64,000 nt of DNA from DAITMV01 sp046318595 (GTDB lineage: Bacteria > Pseudomonadota > Gammaproteobacteria > Burkholderiales > Burkholderiaceae_B): positions 48,699 to 112,698 of the forward strand of contig JBKCTV010000010.1 of assembly GCA_046318595.1 (NCBI GenBank). The letters are read 5' to 3'. Positions 56,315 through 64,000 of the stretch are shown one piece after another. A model generated the notes under the pieces. The model saw nothing but the letters and a program-made list of their open reading frames with translations. It did no database searches and had not been told where the DNA came from. Position 1 is the stretch's first letter; each line of letters opens with the position of its first letter. The translations under genes and the position numbers were made by a program.

Positions 56315-57045
56315 GACTGCAGCAGCGCCTGCCGTTGGGCCAGGCAGATCGTCTGGATGCCGTGCGCGGCCAGGTCGAGCAGGCGGTCGAGCTCGCGCCG
56401 GTCGAACACTGCCCCCTCGGCCGTTCCCTGCACCTCGACGAAGCCGCCGGCGTCGGTCATGACGACGTTGAAGTCGGTATCGCAGGCCGAATCTTCGTTG
56501 TAATCCAAATCGAGACAGGCGACCCCATCGACGATCCCGACCGATACCGCCGCCACGAATCGCCGAATCGGCGACTCGGTCAACACACCCTGACGCTGCA
56601 GGCTGTGCAACGCATCGGCCACCGCCAGCATGGCGCCGGAAATCGCCGTCGTGCGCGTGCCGCCGTCGGCCTGGAGCACGTCGCAATCGATGGCGAGCGT
56701 CCGCGCGCCGAGCGCAGTCAAGTCGACCGCCGCCCGCAGGGACCGGCCGATCAGCCGCTGAATCTCCTGCGTGCGGCCACTCTGCTTTCCTTTGGCCGCC
56801 TCCCGGTCCATGCGCGTATGGGTCGAACGCGGCAGCATGCCGTACTCGGCTGTCAGCCAGCCCTGGCCTTTGTCTTTCAAAAACGGCGGCACTTTATCAA
56901 GCACCGAACAGGTACACAACACTTTGGTGGCGCCGAAGCTGGCGAGTACCGAGCCTTCCGCATGGCGGGTATAAGCGCGCTCGAAGCTCACCGGGCGTAG
57001 TGCCTCGGGGGAACGATCAGCGAAACGTTGCAGTGTCGAAGTCAT
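56311..57045 (-). CDS. rph: Ribonuclease PH
   Basis: Phosphorolytic 3' exonuclease that trims tRNA precursors. The 244 residues include RTHTRMDREAAKGKQSGRTQEIQRLIGRSLRA-type motifs (GRTQEIQRLIGRSLR), DCDVLQADGGTRTTAISGA and a complete C-terminus, so it is not the frameshifted form known from E. coli K-12. A minus-strand TACAAT at 57083-57088 is a possible -10. Divergent from yicC with 130 bases between. Confidence 0.96.
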   Translation of the reverse strand: MTSTLQRFADRSPEALRPVSFERAYTRHAEGSVLASFGATKVLCTCSVLDKVPPFLKDKGQGWLTAEYGMLPRSTHTRMDREAAKGKQSGRTQEIQRLIGRSLRAAVDLTALGARTLAIDCDVLQADGGTRTTAISGAMLAVADALHSLQRQGVLTESPIRRFVAAVSVGIVDGVACLDLDYNEDSACDTDFNVVMTDAGGFVEVQGTAEGAVFDRRELDRLLDLAAHGIQTICLAQRQALLQS

Positions 57046-57175
57046 GGCGGGTCGTCGGTCAAATGCTCAAATAGAGGCAACGATTGTAAATCAGGAAACG
57101 CCTCGGCCGGCGGCGCGCCGGGCTTGAGCAGCATGAGGTAACATCGCGCTTTGCAGGGTCAAGGTCTATCATGCC

Positions 57176-58099
57176 ATGAGTCGTTCCGAAGTCAAAAGCT
57201 CGCCCGTTCGCAGCATGACCGGTTTTGCCGGCTGCGCGCTCGACACCCGCGCCGGCACGCTGCACATCGAATTGCGCAGCGTCAACGCCCGTTTCCTCGA
57301 CCTCGTCTGTCGTCTACCCGACGAGCTGCGCAGCCTGGAAGCCGGATTGCGCGAAACCCTGAGCGCGCAGCTGCAGCGGGGGAAAATCGAATGTCGCGTG
57401 CAATGGCAGCGTGCTGACCCGAGCGAAGCGCCGCCCCGGCTCAACCCGGCGATCATCGAGCGTCTGGCCGCGTTGCAGGCGCAGGTGCGGGAGCACATGC
57501 CCGACACGCCTGGTTTGCGAATGCGCGACATTCTCGACTGGCCAGGCGCAATCGAAAGCACGGCGTTGACGCCGGCCGAACTGCACGCCGCCGGACAGCA
57601 GCTCGGCCAGCAAGGACTGGACGCCCTGCAACAAACCCGCGCCCGCGAAGGCCAGCGCCTGGCGGATCTGATTGCCGACAAAGTCGGTCGGATGCGCCGG
57701 CTGATCGTCGAGCTTGAGCCGCAGCTACCGATATGGCGCGAGCAGTACGAGCACAAAGCCACGCAGCGAATCGCCGAATCATTCTCCCGCTCGCCGGCAA
57801 GCGAAGCATTCAGCCACGACGGACTGATCCAGCGTATTCAGCAGGAAGTCGGGCTGTACGGCCTGCGGGCCGATGTTAGCGAGGAGCTCGAACGCCTGCG
57901 GATCCACCTGGGCGAGGTCGAGCGGATACTGCAACAAGGCGGTCCGGTCGGCAAACGGCTCGACTTTCTATTGCAAGAGCTGAACCGCGAAGCCAATACG
58001 CTCGGCGCCAAGGCGGCTGCGCTACAGCAAACTCAGACCGCAGTCGAACTAAAACTGCTGATCGAACAGATCCGCGAACAGGTCCAGAATTTAGAGTGA
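57176..58099 (+). CDS. yicC: YicC family endoribonuclease
   Basis: YicC proteins are endoribonucleases linked to small-RNA decay. The 307 residues start near the family motif RSMTGFAG (13-20), followed by IELRSVNARFLDLVCRLP and ending with the conserved block QGGPVGKRLDFLLQELNREANTLGAKA. The ATG 57176 is chosen; the Met in RSMTGF is only 13 codons on. It usually sits directly before gmk; here a 616-base interval intervenes. Confidence 0.9.
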   Translation: MSRSEVKSSPVRSMTGFAGCALDTRAGTLHIELRSVNARFLDLVCRLPDELRSLEAGLRETLSAQLQRGKIECRVQWQRADPSEAPPRLNPAIIERLAALQAQVREHMPDTPGLRMRDILDWPGAIESTALTPAELHAAGQQLGQQGLDALQQTRAREGQRLADLIADKVGRMRRLIVELEPQLPIWREQYEHKATQRIAESFSRSPASEAFSHDGLIQRIQQEVGLYGLRADVSEELERLRIHLGEVERILQQGGPVGKRLDFLLQELNREANTLGAKAAALQQTQTAVELKLLIEQIREQVQNLE

Positions 58100-58237
58100 A
58101 TTTTCTTCTGGATGGATACCGTGATCGCCTTGCAAACCGCTTTTGTTACAGGCACTGATACGCCCTGAGAGGCCTCGCTAGTCTGCTGCCTGGAAATTCG
58201 GAGCCGAGCCTGTCTTGGATAAGGCTGACTAGGCCTT

Positions 58238-58261
58238 GTTTTTAGGCAAGTTTTTAGACAA
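58238..58261. repeat. Tandem 12-base direct repeat
   Basis: GTTTTTAGGCAA (58238-58249) is followed without gap by GTTTTTAGACAA (58250-58261), one mismatch. It lies in the AT-rich part of the yicC-gmk interval just before the restriction-gene remnant. Confidence 0.5.
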
Positions 58262-58335
58262 AAATTTTCGTAACCAATTGATTTATATGTTATCTAGGAT
58301 TAGTTTCAGAATTTGAAGCTAGACAAGAACGCTGC

Positions 58336-58530
58336 GTGAAACTGCATTTTGAATCTGATTTGCCCTACCAAATCGAAGCAATCGAGGCCGTCTGCGACTT
58401 GTTCCGGGGCCAGGAGGTTTGTCGCTCCGTTTTCACAGTCACGGCCCAGGCCTTGAGCGGAGCTGTCACCCAGCAAAGCTTTGAAGGTAAGCAATTCACC
58501 GAAAGCGGCGGCGGTTACAATAGAGAGTAG
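58336..58530 (+). pseudogene. Truncated type III restriction enzyme (Res) N-terminus
   Basis: A 64-codon reading from GTG 58336 starts with MKLHFESDLPYQIEAIEAV followed by CDLFRGQE, which matches from memory the first 30-odd residues of type III restriction Res subunits (the Q-motif region before the helicase domain). After RSVFTVTAQ similarity fades and a stop follows; the helicase and nuclease domains are missing. No mod gene remains upstream. It is therefore read as the scar of a deleted restriction-modification locus. A short functional peptide cannot be excluded. Confidence 0.55.
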
Positions 58531-58715
58531 AGCGGCGGAAACTTAAAAAATTCGTGCCTTGGCAGTAGTTATCGAGAAAAAAATTGGCGTTTTGGCCGGT
58601 TCGTTCCACCCAACATTTTGTGTGTACCCAAGCATGTACCAACAACGAGACCAATTTCTGCACATCGAGCATTCTTGCGGGCTCCGAGCCGCATTCGGAC
58701 TTCAGGTGCAAAATC

Positions 58716-59342
58716 TTGAATAAAGTCGAATACGCCGGCAGCCTTTTTGTTGTCAGTGCGCCCAGCGGCGCCGGCAAGTCCAGCCTGGTGGCAGCGCTTC
58801 TGCAAAAAGACCCGGGCCTCAGCCTGTCGATCTCCCATACCACGCGCCCGGCGCGCGCCGGGGAAAGCAATGGCCAACAATACCATTTCGTCGATGAGGC
58901 CACTTTCACGCGCATGCGCGACGCGGATGAGTTTTTGGAATACGCGCACGTCCACGGCAACTGGTATGGCACCGCCAAGCAGTGGATCGCATCGAAAATG
59001 GCCGCCGACGAGGACGTACTGCTCGAAATCGATTGGCAGGGCGCACAGCAGATCATGAAAATTCTGCCGCAGGCCGTGTCTGTCTTCATTATGCCGCCGT
59101 CCATGGCCGAACTCGAACGGCGGCTGCAGGGTCGCGGCACGGATTCCGCCGCTGTGATCACCAGGCGCCTGGCCGCCGCCGGCACCGAGCTGGCGCAGGC
59201 AAGCCGATACGATTATGTTATCCTTAACGATGATTTCGAGGTCGCACTCCACGAACTGTTAAGTATCGTCGTAGCGTCGCGCTGCCGGTTCCCTCAGCAA
59301 GCCGTCCGGCGAGGAGAACAGCTCCGACAATTCGGACTTTGA
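58716..59342 (+). CDS. gmk: Guanylate kinase
   Basis: Phosphorylates GMP to GDP. The 208 residues have the P-loop VVSAPSGAGKSSLVAAL (about 10-26), SISHTTRPARAGE, and GMP-binding HGNWYGTAK. The start is a TTG at 58716 (MNKVEYAGSLF) with AGGTG 7 bases upstream; a reading from 58584 would add 44 residues unlike any guanylate kinase. It is followed 37 bases later by rpoZ, the conserved order. Confidence 0.94.
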   Translation: MNKVEYAGSLFVVSAPSGAGKSSLVAALLQKDPGLSLSISHTTRPARAGESNGQQYHFVDEATFTRMRDADEFLEYAHVHGNWYGTAKQWIASKMAADEDVLLEIDWQGAQQIMKILPQAVSVFIMPPSMAELERRLQGRGTDSAAVITRRLAAAGTELAQASRYDYVILNDDFEVALHELLSIVVASRCRFPQQAVRRGEQLRQFGL

Positions 59343-59379
59343 AAATTTTTTACCGAACCTTCTCGAGAGATAAAAATCC

Positions 59380-59586
59380 ATGGCCCGCGTCACCGTCGAA
59401 GATTGTCTGAAAAAAATACACAACCGGTTCGAATTAGCATTGATCGCAACCTATCGCGCCCGGATGCTGGCTCAAGGCCATACAGCGAAGGTCGACCCGG
59501 GCCGCGACAAGCCAACGGTGACCGCACTGCGCGAGATCGCCGAAGGCAAGATCGGGGTCGAAATGCTCAAACGCGTCCCGACCTGA
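59380..59586 (+). CDS. rpoZ: RNA polymerase omega subunit
   Basis: Small RNA polymerase subunit that aids beta' folding and forms part of a ppGpp site. The 68 residues begin MARVTVEDCLKKIHNRFELAL, the standard N-terminus. A strong terminator follows, so in this genome spoT is not simply read through from gmk-rpoZ. Confidence 0.97.
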   Translation: MARVTVEDCLKKIHNRFELALIATYRARMLAQGHTAKVDPGRDKPTVTALREIAEGKIGVEMLKRVPT

Positions 59587-59605
59587 ACAGATCGCAATAC
59601 CGGCG

Positions 59606-59641
59606 GGCCCGTCGTTCTTAGGAACAGCGGGCCTTTGTTTT
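59606..59641 (+). terminator. Rho-independent terminator after rpoZ
   Basis: GGCCCGTCGTTC and GAACAGCGGGCC form a 12-bp stem (one G-T pair, one mismatch) around TTAG, followed by TTTGTTTT. It ends 20-55 bases after the rpoZ stop and just before minC. Confidence 0.88.
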
Positions 59642-59667
59642 GAATCGTCATTTTTCGAAATCAGCCC

Positions 59668-60423
59668 GTGACCAGCTCTCCGATTGAACTGAAGTTCGCG
59701 AAAGTCGATTGTCTCGCCGTGGTAGTGCGTGCGGCCGAGCCGGGAGCACTGCTCGCGCAGCTCACCCGCAAGGTCGGCAAGGCGCCCGGCGCCTATGCCG
59801 GCGAGCCCGCAATACTAGACTGCTCCGAATGGAACGCCGCCGAACCGCCGCCGCTCGGCGCGTTAATGAAAGCGCTGACATCCGCTGGGGCCAACCTGGT
59901 CGGGGCACGGGGTCTGGCTGGCGCTTGGCACGGCGAGGCCGAGGCTTTGGGACTGCAGATTTTAAGCAGCCCCGAGGCCAAGGTCGCCGAGACGGTGTCT
60001 TTGCCGACCACCGAAACCGCTGCGCCAGCGACCGAAGCCGAGCATCCGGCCAGGGTACTGCCACCCATCACATCGGGCACCTTGGTGATCGATACAGCGG
60101 TGCGTTCCGGTCAAAAAATTTACGCCCAGGGCGGTGATGTCATCGTATTGGGTCAGGTGAGCCCGGGCGCGGAAGTAATCGCCGACGGTCATATCCACGT
60201 TTACGGCCCTTTGCGCGGGCGCGCCTTGGCCGGTGCTGACGGCAACCGGGCGGCCCGCATCGTCGCCACGTCGTTCAGCCCGGAGCTGGTCGCCGTGGCC
60301 GGCTTTTACATGACCTTCGAGCAAGGTCATCCTCCCGGCACGGTTCAGCAGCCCACCCAGGTTTTTCTGGACGCGGACTGCGAATCGTCAACCCTAAGAA
60401 TAGAACCCATCAATATCCGTTAG
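59668..60423 (+). CDS. minC: Septum-site determining protein MinC
   Basis: Inhibitor of FtsZ polymerisation that rides on MinD. The 251 residues show an N-terminal domain (about 1-105), a linker rich in Ala/Thr/Glu, and the C-terminal beta-helix with SGQKIYAQGGDVIVLG and HVYGPLRGRALAG. The start is GTG 59668 (MTSSPIELKFAKV). First gene of minCDE, right after the rpoZ terminator. Confidence 0.93.
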   Translation: MTSSPIELKFAKVDCLAVVVRAAEPGALLAQLTRKVGKAPGAYAGEPAILDCSEWNAAEPPPLGALMKALTSAGANLVGARGLAGAWHGEAEALGLQILSSPEAKVAETVSLPTTETAAPATEAEHPARVLPPITSGTLVIDTAVRSGQKIYAQGGDVIVLGQVSPGAEVIADGHIHVYGPLRGRALAGADGNRAARIVATSFSPELVAVAGFYMTFEQGHPPGTVQQPTQVFLDADCESSTLRIEPINIR

Positions 60424-60433
60424 GAGCATGTGC

Positions 60434-61249
60434 GTGAGTCGAGTCATCGTTGTAACGTCCGGAAAGGGCGGCGTGGGAAAAACCACCACCAGCGCCAGTA
60501 TCGCCTCGGGTCTGGCTTTGCGCGGCTTTAAAACCGTCGTGATCGATTTCGACGTCGGTCTGCGCAACCTCGACCTCATCATGGGTTGCGAACGCCGCGT
60601 CGTATACGACCTGATCAACGTCATCAATGGCGAGGCCACGCTCAACCAGGCGCTGATCAAAGACAAGAACACCGAGAACCTGTCGATTCTGCCGGCCTCG
60701 CAAACCCGCGACAAGGACGCGCTGACCGAGGAAGGCGTCGAAAAGGTTTTGAAGGACCTGGGCGAGATGGGTTTCGACTACATCATCTGCGACAGCCCGG
60801 CCGGCATCGAACGTGGCGCCGTCATGGCCCTGACCTTTGCCGACGAAGCCATCGTCGTCACCAACCCGGAAGTCTCGTCGGTCCGCGACTCTGATCGCAT
60901 CGTCGGGATTTTGCAGGCAAAATCGAGGCGTGCCCGCGACGGCGGCGAGCCGGTCAAGGAGCATCTGCTGATTACGCGGTACTCGGCCAAACGGGTCGAG
61001 GAAGGCGAAATGCTGTCCTACACCGATTTGATGGACATGCTGCGGCTGCCGCTGCTGGGCGTCATTCCCGAATCCGACAGTGTGTTATATGCGTCCAATC
61101 AGGGCCTGCCGGTCGTGCATGTTGCCGAGACTGAAGCCGCTCAGGCCTACATGGACGCCATCGACCGCTTCCTTGGCCAGGAAAAGCCGCTGCGCTTCGT
61201 GCAGTACGAAAAACCCAGCCTCATCAAACGCTTTTTTGGAGGCCGTTGA
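60434..61249 (+). CDS. minD: Septum-site determining ATPase MinD
   Basis: Membrane-cycling ATPase that recruits MinC. The 271 residues have the deviant Walker A GKGGVGKTT (K11 and K16), DFDVGLRNLD and DSPAGIERGA, and the C-terminal amphipathic membrane helix (PSLIKRFFGGR). The start is GTG 60434 (MSRVIVVTSGKGG) because AGGAG at 60422-60426 is 7 bases away; the ATG at 60428 is too close to it. Confidence 0.96.
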   Translation: MSRVIVVTSGKGGVGKTTTSASIASGLALRGFKTVVIDFDVGLRNLDLIMGCERRVVYDLINVINGEATLNQALIKDKNTENLSILPASQTRDKDALTEEGVEKVLKDLGEMGFDYIICDSPAGIERGAVMALTFADEAIVVTNPEVSSVRDSDRIVGILQAKSRRARDGGEPVKEHLLITRYSAKRVEEGEMLSYTDLMDMLRLPLLGVIPESDSVLYASNQGLPVVHVAETEAAQAYMDAIDRFLGQEKPLRFVQYEKPSLIKRFFGGR

Positions 61250-61251
61250 TC

Positions 61252-61509
61252 GTGTCTATCCTGAAATTGCTGTTTGGCGAAAAACCGAAGTCCGCGAATG
61301 TTGCGAAAGAGCGTCTGCAGCTCATCATCGCCCGCGAACGCGTCGAAGGCTCGTCAGGGCCCGACTTCCTCCCCCAATTGCGCGATGAACTAATGCAAGT
61401 CATTGCAAAATATGTGCAAATCGGCAGCGACGACATTAAATTCAATGTACAAAAGCAAGGCAATCTGGAAGTGTTGGAAGTAAACATCGTATTGCCCGAT
61501 CAAAAGTAG
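61252..61509 (+). CDS. minE: Cell division topological specificity factor MinE
   Basis: Stimulates the MinD ATPase and drives Min oscillation. The 85 residues begin MSILKLLFGEKPKSANVAKERL, with the N-terminal membrane helix and the MinD-binding segment RLQLIIARER. The GTG at 61252 has GGAGG 9 bases before it; a TTG at 61246 overlapping the minD stop is less likely. Confidence 0.94.
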   Translation: MSILKLLFGEKPKSANVAKERLQLIIARERVEGSSGPDFLPQLRDELMQVIAKYVQIGSDDIKFNVQKQGNLEVLEVNIVLPDQK

Positions 61510-61545
61510 TCAACCGACGCCACTTTATTGCGTTGAGATAAGGTA

Positions 61546-63765
61546 ATGGCACTGAACGCACGAGTACCTTCGGATTCGAACGTCACGGCGACCGCCAACA
61601 ACGGCGTCGTCATCTCGCTCGGGCGTTTGCTGGACTCCCTGAATACTTATTTATCGGTGGCGGACATCAAGCGAGTACGCGAAGCGTACCGCTTTTCCGA
61701 CTCGGCGCATCTGGGTCAGTACCGCGCCTCTGGCGAGCCGTACATCGTACATCCGATCGCGGTGGCCGAAGTGTGCGCGCATTGGCGGCTGGACGCTCAG
61801 GCGGTGCAAGCAGCGCTGCTGCACGACGTCATGGAAGACTCGGGCGCGACCAAGGAAGAGCTGATCGACAAGTTCGGACCGGCCGTGGCCGAACTTGTCG
61901 ACGGGCTTTCCAAACTCGACAAAATCGAATTCTCCAGCCACGAGGAGGCGCAGGCGGAAAATTTCCGCAAAATGCTACTGGCCATGGCGCGCGACGTTCG
62001 CGTCATTCTGGTCAAACTAGCCGACCGGCTGCACAATATGCGTACCCTAGGGGTCATGATCGCCACTAAACGGCGCCGCATCGCTGGCGAAACCCTCGAG
62101 ATTTACGCCCCGATCGCGCACCGTCTGGGTTTAAACGAGATTTTTCGCGAACTGCAGGAGCTCAGCTTTCAGCACCTGCATCCGTATCGCTACACCATCC
62201 TCAAAAAGGCCGTATCGGCCGCGCGCGGCAACCGCCGTGAAGTCGTCAGTAAAATCCTCGAAGCCGTGCAAAAGCATCTGCCCGCCGCGCACATCGAGGC
62301 CGAGGTTCAAGGACGCGAAAAAGCCTTGTACGGCATTTATCAGAAAATGCAGGAAAAAAACCTGTCGTTTTCGCAAGTGCTCGATATTTACGGTTTTCGG
62401 ATCGTCGTCAAGGACGTGCCCACCTGTTATCTGACGCTTGGTGCCCTGCACCAGCTCTACAAGCCGATTCCGGGCAAGTTCAAGGACTATATCGCCATCT
62501 CCAAGATCAATGGCTATCAGTCCCTGCACACGACCTTGATCGGCCCGTACGGCACTCCAGTGGAATTTCAGATCCGTACCCGGCAAATGCATCAGATCGC
62601 CGAAAGCGGCGTCGCCTCGCACTGGCTCTACAAGGGCGATGGCTCCAACCTGAACGACGTGCAAAAAAACACCCACCGGTGGCTGCAATCGCTACTAGAC
62701 ATTCAGAACCAGACGGGCGACTCGGCGGAGTTCCTGGAACACATCAAGGTCGATCTGTTTCCGGACGCCGTTTACGTGTTCACGCCCAAAGGTAGGATTC
62801 TGGCCATGCCGCGGGGGGCGACGGTAGTGGATTTTGCGTATGCAGTCCATACCGACATAGGCAACCGTTGTGTCGCCGCGCGGGTCAACCAGCTCATGCA
62901 GCCCTTACGCACCGAAATCAAAAGCGGCGATGTCCTCGAAATCGTTACTGCGCCGCATGCCCGCCCGAACCCATCATGGCTGAGCTTCGTACGCACCGGC
63001 AAGGCCCGCTCGGAAATCCGCCATTTTCTGAAATCACTCGACATGGAAGAAACCGTCGGCCTGGGCGGACGGCTCCTGAGCAAGGTACTGGAAGCCGATA
63101 ATCTGACGCTGGACGGACTGACCGCCGCCCAATGGGAAAAGCTGCTCAAAGACTGTCAAGCGCGCAGCCGCCAGGAGTTGCTTGCGGACATTGGTGCCGG
63201 TCGACGGGTGGCGCCGGTCGTCATGCGCCGCATTCTCATGATTCTCGGGGTGCGCGACGGCGCGGTTCCAGTCAGCAGCGGCAACGAGCGCGCGCCCATC
63301 TACATCACCGGCAGCGAAGGCCCGGCAGTGCAGCGTGCCACCTGTTGCCTCCCAATTCCGGGCGACGACATCATCGGTTATTTACGGCGCGGAACGGGTT
63401 TGTCGATTCACAACTGCGACTGCGCCACGGCACGGCGTAATATCGAGCGCGAGCCTGAGCGTTGGACACCAGTGCAATGGGCCAGCGAGATCAACCGCCA
63501 GTTCGAGGTCAACCTCGACCTCGACGTCATCAACGAAAAAGGTTCCCTGGCGCGGATCGCGGCCACTTTCGCGGACCATGGGGCAAATATCGCGAATTTA
63601 TCGATGAGCGAGGATGCCACGAACAAAAACGTGTTGCATTTCACGATACAGATCAGTGATCGTACGCACCTGGCAAAAGTAATGCGGGCGATTCGCGCCA
63701 TTCCGCTCGTTTGTCGCGTCAAGCGGGTCAAGGCGTGGCAGATGGTCAAGGTGCAGGCCGACTGA
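61546..63765 (+). CDS. spoT: SpoT/Rel bifunctional (p)ppGpp synthetase/hydrolase
   Basis: Makes and degrades (p)ppGpp. The 739 residues have an intact hydrolase HD pair (LLHDVMEDS, H93-D94) with KLADRLHNMRTL, a synthetase domain with VQGREKALYGIYQKM, YGFRIVV and GKFKDYIAISKINGYQSLHT (KFKD, the bifunctional-type motif), TGS (VFTPKGRI...DFAYAVHTDIG) and a C-terminal ACT domain. AAGG precedes the ATG. It usually follows rpoZ directly; here minCDE is in between. Converges on greB with a 26-base gap. Confidence 0.95.
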   Translation: MALNARVPSDSNVTATANNGVVISLGRLLDSLNTYLSVADIKRVREAYRFSDSAHLGQYRASGEPYIVHPIAVAEVCAHWRLDAQAVQAALLHDVMEDSGATKEELIDKFGPAVAELVDGLSKLDKIEFSSHEEAQAENFRKMLLAMARDVRVILVKLADRLHNMRTLGVMIATKRRRIAGETLEIYAPIAHRLGLNEIFRELQELSFQHLHPYRYTILKKAVSAARGNRREVVSKILEAVQKHLPAAHIEAEVQGREKALYGIYQKMQEKNLSFSQVLDIYGFRIVVKDVPTCYLTLGALHQLYKPIPGKFKDYIAISKINGYQSLHTTLIGPYGTPVEFQIRTRQMHQIAESGVASHWLYKGDGSNLNDVQKNTHRWLQSLLDIQNQTGDSAEFLEHIKVDLFPDAVYVFTPKGRILAMPRGATVVDFAYAVHTDIGNRCVAARVNQLMQPLRTEIKSGDVLEIVTAPHARPNPSWLSFVRTGKARSEIRHFLKSLDMEETVGLGGRLLSKVLEADNLTLDGLTAAQWEKLLKDCQARSRQELLADIGAGRRVAPVVMRRILMILGVRDGAVPVSSGNERAPIYITGSEGPAVQRATCCLPIPGDDIIGYLRRGTGLSIHNCDCATARRNIEREPERWTPVQWASEINRQFEVNLDLDVINEKGSLARIAATFADHGANIANLSMSEDATNKNVLHFTIQISDRTHLAKVMRAIRAIPLVCRVKRVKAWQMVKVQAD

Positions 63766-63791
63766 AAATTTCCTCAGGATCGGCCGTTTTC

Positions 63792-64000
63792 TCACGCCGG
63801 ATACTTGATCTCCAGAACCTCCAGGGCATCCTGCCCGCCCGGCGTATTCAAGCTGACCTCATCGCCTTCGTAGGCTTTCAGTAAGGCCCGCGCCACGGGT
63901 GCCATCCAACTGATTTTCCCGTTCAGCGGATCGACCTCATCCAAACCGACGATCGTGATGTCGATGGTCTGCCCCGCTTTATTCAAGTATTTGACAGAAG
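63792..64000 (-). CDS. greB: Transcription elongation factor GreB (C-terminal part, cut by window edge)
   Basis: The 5' end lies beyond position 64000. The visible 69 codons are the C-terminal FKBP-like domain: ITIVGLDEVDPLNGKISWM followed by APVARALLKAYEGDEVSLNTP and ending LEVLEIKYPA. This favours GreB over GreA, as does the gmk-rpoZ-spoT-greB gene order. The first in-frame start-like codon, TTG 63986, is internal and not a real start. Confidence 0.9.
   Translation of the reverse strand, partial: SVKYLNKAGQTIDITIVGLDEVDPLNGKISWMAPVARALLKAYEGDEVSLNTPGGQDALEVLEIKYPA

Larger units (their letters stand above)
58100..58715. other. 616-base interval between yicC and gmk
   Basis: The longest stretch without an intact gene in the window. 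It holds an AT-rich part (about 58220-58320) with a 12-base tandem repeat, the short restriction-gene remnant at 58336-58530, and about 185 bases (58531-58715) in which I find no gene, tRNA or terminator. The gmk ribosome site AGGTG lies at its right end. Confidence 0.6.

Noticed and set aside
56314..56686. N-terminal extension of rdgB (Arg/Gly-rich)
   Set aside because: It lies inside rph in another frame; ATG 56314 overlapping the rph stop gives the normal RdgB length.
58590..58620. tRNA T-arm-like GGTTCGTTCC
   Set aside because: Flanking bases do not pair as a T stem and no cloverleaf could be drawn around it.
58584..58715. 44-residue N-terminal extension of guanylate kinase
   Set aside because: The extension resembles no guanylate kinase, and TTG 58716 has a ribosome site and family-like start.

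Overview
The window is a housekeeping-rich stretch of a proteobacterial chromosome, most likely a betaproteobacterium (Burkholderiales-like). This rests on gene order rather than any ribosomal RNA: ftsH-rlmE-yhbY-DUF4149-greA-carB-carA, leuS-lptE-holA-proA, yggS opposite pilT-pilU, a DUF3683-type FAD/FeS oxidase, and gmk-rpoZ-...-spoT-greB. Coding density is high and many neighbours are coupled by ATGA, TGATG or GTGA overlaps. About ten genes probably start at TTG or GTG. No rRNA, tRNA, CRISPR array, insertion sequence or phage module was seen.

Layout. 1-7364: ftsH (cut by the left edge), rlmE, divergent yhbY, then the carA-carB-greA-DUF4149 operon on the minus strand. 7473-11003: etfB, etfA and a large acyl-CoA dehydrogenase (fatty-acid oxidation with its electron acceptor). 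11093-13034: mltB and xth. 13035-18143: an accessory block with an Xre/RES toxin-antitoxin pair, its operator-like promoter, and an orphan 1299-residue protein I cannot assign. 18255-25574: leuS, lptE, holA, proA, hemJ and an RlmL-like rRNA methyltransferase. 25597-30698: pilU/pilT twitching ATPases, yggS, proC, ubiA, ridA. 30700-36469: recG, acs and class I fumarase. 36518-38645: a visibly AT-richer insert carrying a chemoreceptor and a solo periplasmic Cache protein. 38867-46402: HIT protein, giant FAD/FeS oxidase, argS, cca. 46600-50706: a ferritin-like di-iron protein, rfaE2, a degenerate HD-GYP protein, a GGDEF diguanylate cyclase and a small unknown gene. 50737-57045: dsbB, clpB, an unknown gene, hemW, rdgB, rph. 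57176-64000: yicC, a remnant of a type III restriction gene, gmk, rpoZ with a terminator, minCDE, spoT, and greB (cut by the right edge).

The genes describe a heterotroph with acyl-CoA oxidation and acetate activation, an outer membrane with LPS (lptE, rfaE2), type IV pili, chemotaxis, c-di-GMP and ppGpp signalling, and a heat-shock response. Sigma-32-like promoters are visible before ftsH and clpB. The parts that look least like standard core genome are the 1299-residue protein with effector-like features, the Cache/MCP insert, the RES module, and the restriction-gene scar between yicC and gmk.
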